NCBI GenBank assembly: GCA_963713965.1
Contig: OY970217.1
Span: 2,914,001-2,978,000, forward strand
From: CALAGB01 sp963713965
Lineage (GTDB): Bacteria > Chloroflexota > Chloroflexia > Thermomicrobiales > Thermomicrobiaceae
DNA length: 64,000 nt
Direction of reading: 5' to 3'
Shown: positions 62,306 to 64,000 of the stretch, in pieces
How positions within the stretch are numbered: position 1 is the first letter of the stretch
Layout: every line of letters starts with the position of its first letter
The notes under the pieces: model-generated
Databases searched by the model: none
Told to the model about the DNA's origin: nothing
What the model saw: the letters and a program-made list of their open reading frames with translations, nothing else
Translations under genes and position numbers: made by a program

Positions 62306-62635
62306 ATGGTCGTGGCAGGGGTCTTGATCGTTCTGCTGATCTTGCTGGCGATCGGTATCTGGCTGACGTTCAATCTCGTAGGACTGATCGTCATGCTCTT
62401 CGTGGCGGGCATCATCGGATGGATCGCCGATCAGATCGTACCGGGCCGTCTGCCGTACGGCTGGCTCGGCGCGATCGTGGCCGGTTTGGTCGGGAGTTGG
62501 GTCGGCGGGCTGATCCTGGGAGGGTTCGGTCCGAGCATAGCGGGAATCACCATCATCCCGGCGTTGCTCGGCGCGATCATCCTGGCCTTCATCGCGAGCG
62601 CCGTGACCAAGGCCACCAGCGGGCGCAAGCTCTGA
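62306..62635 (+). CDS. GlsB/YeaQ/YmgE-like small membrane protein
   Basis: A 109-residue membrane protein. The ATG at 62306 has GGGAGGAG 8 bases upstream and removes a non-conserved N-terminal extension. Helices lie at about 2-22, 24-42, 53-73 and 83-102. The stretch GIIGWIADQIVPGRLPYGWLGAIVAGLVGSWVGG matches the transglycosylase-associated/GlsB group, stress-linked proteins of unknown action. It ends before a terminator hairpin. Confidence 0.82.
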   Translation: MVVAGVLIVLLILLAIGIWLTFNLVGLIVMLFVAGIIGWIADQIVPGRLPYGWLGAIVAGLVGSWVGGLILGGFGPSIAGITIIPALLGAIILAFIASAVTKATSGRKL

Positions 62636-62677
62636 CCGAATAGTCGGACGCAAACCAGCAAAGACCAGAACTGAAAC

Positions 62678-62707
62678 GAGGCCATGCCGGTCATTCGGCG
62701 TGGCCTC
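62678..62707. terminator. Terminator hairpin between convergent genes
   Basis: GAGGCCATGCCG (62678-62689) and CGGCGTGGCCTC (62696-62707) form a 12-base stem with one wobble and a 6-base loop. It lies between the GlsB-like gene (+) and the small membrane protein gene (-). On the minus strand a short GTTT follows. Confidence 0.65.
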
Positions 62708-62738
62708 GCACGTTGTTCGGCGGGTAGTCGACGTCGAA

Positions 62739-62897
62739 TTAGCCCCACGGGAATCGGGCGCGGGTCTCTACCTCGCCCAGATAATGGTTTTGGGATCGTT
62801 CGACATCCAGATGACCTTTGCCACCGAACTTCGCGACAAGCACCATCAGCAACAAGATGGTGACAATTGTCGCGACTGTCCAAATGAGTGTCCACAT
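62739..62897 (-). CDS. Small membrane protein, paralogue B (52 residues)
   Basis: ATG at 62897 to TAA at 62739. One membrane helix (about residues 3-25, MWTLIWTVATIVTILLLMVL) is followed by the polar tail FGGKGHLDVERSQNHYLGEV and a basic end. The tail is nearly identical to that of the gene immediately upstream (62961-63128), which proves coding by conservation. AGGA sits about 9 bases before the ATG. Probably co-transcribed from the promoter at 63148-63153. I do not recognise the family. Confidence 0.75.
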   Translation of the reverse strand: MWTLIWTVATIVTILLLMVLVAKFGGKGHLDVERSQNHYLGEVETRARFPWG

Positions 62898-62960
62898 TTC
62901 AGGATTTCCTAGTGCGTCGGAGTCTAAGAGTTACTCTCTGGAAACAGGGCTCCATGCAGA

Positions 62961-63128
62961 TCAGTGCGGGCTGTGGTAGAACATGTCAACTTCACCGGCG
63001 TAATGGTTCTGGGATCGCTTCACGTCCAGATGACCTTTTCCTCCAAACACCGCCACGATCACCATCAGCAGGACTACGATTCCTATTCCGAGCAGGATCC
63101 AGAGGAATGTCAACACGTTGCGCCTCAC
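62961..63128 (-). CDS. Small membrane protein, paralogue A (55 residues)
   Basis: GTG at 63128 to TGA at 62961; a GTG at 63116 is an alternative. A basic N-terminus, one membrane helix (about 6-28) and the tail FGGKGHLDVKRSQNHYAGEV match paralogue B at 18 of 20 positions. The first residues differ between the two, so the tail is the constrained part, most likely cytoplasmic or surface-facing depending on topology. The ribosome site is weak and the leader only about a dozen bases. Family unknown. Confidence 0.75.
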   Translation of the reverse strand: MRRNVLTFLWILLGIGIVVLLMVIVAVFGGKGHLDVKRSQNHYAGEVDMFYHSPH

Positions 63129-63147
63129 ATTCAAATTTCTACTTTCA

Positions 63148-63156
63148 ATAATACCA
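63148..63156 (-). promoter_or_regulatory. Extended -10 promoter of the small membrane protein pair
   Basis: On the minus strand TGGTATTAT (TG, G, TATTAT; hexamer at 63148-63153) is an extended -10 element about 20 bases before the first start codon. No good -35 hexamer was seen. Confidence 0.45.
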
Positions 63157-63210
63157 CCGAATCTTCACAACTGAGACGATGGTTGTTGGCGTAGGGTGCC
63201 TGCCGAGCAA

Positions 63211-63239
63211 TTGATGCTCCTTGCGTTCGCTGATAGAAT
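63211..63239 (+). promoter_or_regulatory. Promoter of the ileS T-box leader
   Basis: TTGATG (63211-63216) and TAGAAT (63234-63239) are separated by exactly 17 bases. Transcription would start near 63246, giving a T-box leader of about 295 bases up to the terminator. Confidence 0.65.
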
Positions 63240-63245
63240 TCGTGT

Positions 63246-63541
63246 TTGACACAGGAACGGCTTTGACGGAAACACGTTTGCGAGTCGAGCCGGTCAGCGA
63301 GCCCGAGATAGTGCAAGACGGGCACGGTAACCCTCGCAAGACATCCTTCCCGAGCCGCCACCCGAACGCCCTCAAGAGGCAAGTAGACGTGGCCGGGTTT
63401 GTCGCTCGTTATCGCGACCGAGACGCCCCAGAACCATCGACGAAACTGGCGTCTCTCTAAGTGGACTCGCAACGCGCGGGTCAACTGAGGTGGTACCGCG
63501 GGTGAACCCCGTCCTCTTCTCGAGGGCGGGGATTTTGTTTT
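63246..63541 (+). promoter_or_regulatory. T-box riboswitch upstream of ileS
   Basis: The T-box sequence AGGTGGTACCGCGGG (63488-63502) is unmistakable. Its TGGT would pair with an uncharged tRNA ending ACCA. A run CGCGGGT (63475-63481) upstream can pair with ACCGCG to form the antiterminator, with one bulge. A terminator follows (63507-63537). Other stems: CGGCT/AGCCG (about 63258-63297), GTCGC/GCGAC (63401-63418) and GAGACGCC/GGCGTCTC (63420-63427 and 63448-63455). The Ile specifier codon is not resolved; ATC at 63411-63413 or 63436-63438 are candidates. Confidence 0.85.
63507..63541 (+). terminator. T-box regulated terminator
   Basis: CCCCGTCCTC (63507-63516) pairs with GAGGGCGGGG (63522-63531), one wobble, 5-base loop, followed by ATTTTGTTTTT. 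It overlaps the antiterminator region and would form when charged tRNA(Ile) is plentiful, stopping transcription before ileS. Confidence 0.85.
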
Positions 63542-63611
63542 TGTACACATGACTGCCGGTAACGATCGCGGGCCGGCCGAAGAGAGTGAATCGAGAATTC
63601 GGAGGTCGCCG

Positions 63612-64000
63612 GTGTTTCAGACTGTATCGACAAAGGTTGATTTTCCAGCCAAAGAGCGCGAGACGCTCGGGTGGTGGTACGAGAGCGGCGTAGTCGACGA
63701 CTACCTGCACAAGAACGACGGATCGAGCACTCGCTGGTCCTTCCTGGACGGCCCGATCACCGCCAACAACCGCATGGGCGTGCATCACGGGTGGGGCCGA
63801 ACCTACAAGGACCTTTACATCCGCTACCACACTATGCTCGGGAAAAAGCAGCGCTATCAGAACGGCTTCGATTGTCAGGGCCTGTGGGTCGAGGTCGAGG
63901 TCGAGAAAGAGCTTGGCTTCAACTCCAAGCAGGACATCGAGCGCTACGGCATCGACAAGTTCGTCGAGAAGTGCAAGGAGCGTGTCTGGAAGTTTGCCGA
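63612..64000 (+). CDS. ileS: Isoleucyl-tRNA synthetase, N-terminal part (runs off the window)
   Basis: The first 129 codons are present. The GTG at 63612 has GGAGGT 5 bases upstream. The protein begins MFQTVSTKVDFPAKE. The class I signature region reads GPITANNRMGVHHGWGR (about residues 48-64), where the MGVHHGWGR form replaces the HIGH motif spelling, as in the IleRS branch common in Actinobacteria and Chloroflexota. RYQNGFDCQGLWVEVEVEKE follows (about 79-98). It charges tRNA(Ile). The upstream T-box is what one expects for an aminoacyl-tRNA synthetase. Confidence 0.93.
   Translation, partial: MFQTVSTKVDFPAKERETLGWWYESGVVDDYLHKNDGSSTRWSFLDGPITANNRMGVHHGWGRTYKDLYIRYHTMLGKKQRYQNGFDCQGLWVEVEVEKELGFNSKQDIERYGIDKFVEKCKERVWKFA

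Noticed and set aside
63131..63550. Minus-strand open frame across the T-box region
   Set aside because: The T-box core, terminator and promoter on the plus strand explain the sequence; the frame has no ribosome site or similarity.
1..64000. tRNA, rRNA, CRISPR arrays, prophage or integrase signals
   Set aside because: No T-loop-like GTTCGAATC clusters with matching acceptor stems, no regularly spaced direct repeats, and no phage or recombinase proteins were seen on either strand by eye. A tRNAscan run would settle the first point.

Overview
The window is a stretch of high-GC bacterial chromosome carrying almost only housekeeping and cell-envelope genes. The best guess for the host is a Chloroflexota bacterium of the Thermomicrobia or a near relative. 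This is inferred from a NuoA-N type complex I, proline/threonine-rich lipoproteins, a PimA-like glycosyltransferase next to a CDP-alcohol phosphatidyltransferase, and secreted proteins that share a module I associate with Chloroflexota. No phylogeny was run. There are no rRNA or tRNA genes, no CRISPR array, and no integrase or transposase.

Layout. 1-4.4 kb: end of an HD phosphohydrolase, a small membrane protein, RecD2 helicase and a GerMN/Gmad2 lipoprotein. 4.8-11.5 kb: a peptide-type ABC importer (Tat lipoprotein plus two permeases, no ATPase), a CapA-like protein and an M81 (MlrC) metallopeptidase, with an operator-like inverted repeat in front. 11.6-19.5 kb: cysteine synthase with a sulfurtransferase, YjbQ with an XRE regulator, a ZapE/AFG1 ATPase, a sugar-nucleotide epimerase, leucyl aminopeptidase and threonine dehydratase. 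19.5-26.7 kb: an RNHCP protein with a long leader, an L,D-transpeptidase, a 15-codon mini-gene with its own promoter and terminator, a glycolipid operon (GT4, CDP-alcohol transferase, small membrane protein, LysM lipoprotein), PRC-barrel and SDR proteins.

26.9-40 kb: a class A penicillin-binding protein, then nuoABCD-HJKLMN. nuoE, F, G and I are not in the cluster. 40-49 kb: PqqB-like hydrolase, LigD-type polymerase, aminotransferase, AlaX, RNase J, two membrane proteins, QueC, a metallophosphoesterase and a YchF GTPase. 50-64 kb: YfhO-like membrane protein, a receptor-like Ser/Thr kinase, sirtuin, HAD phosphatase, polysaccharide deacetylase, IspH, PAP2, GDPD, CAP-domain protein, GlsB-like protein, a tandem pair of paralogous small membrane proteins, and a T-box leader followed by the start of ileS.

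Two conserved genes (nuoM and the GT4 gene) each carry what looks like a one-base insertion. That points to assembly error as readily as to decay. The most original items are the 15-codon transcription unit near 22.1 kb, the paired small membrane proteins near 63 kb, the module shared by the L,D-transpeptidase and the CAP protein, and several intergenic palindromes. I saw no defence island or secondary-metabolite cluster.
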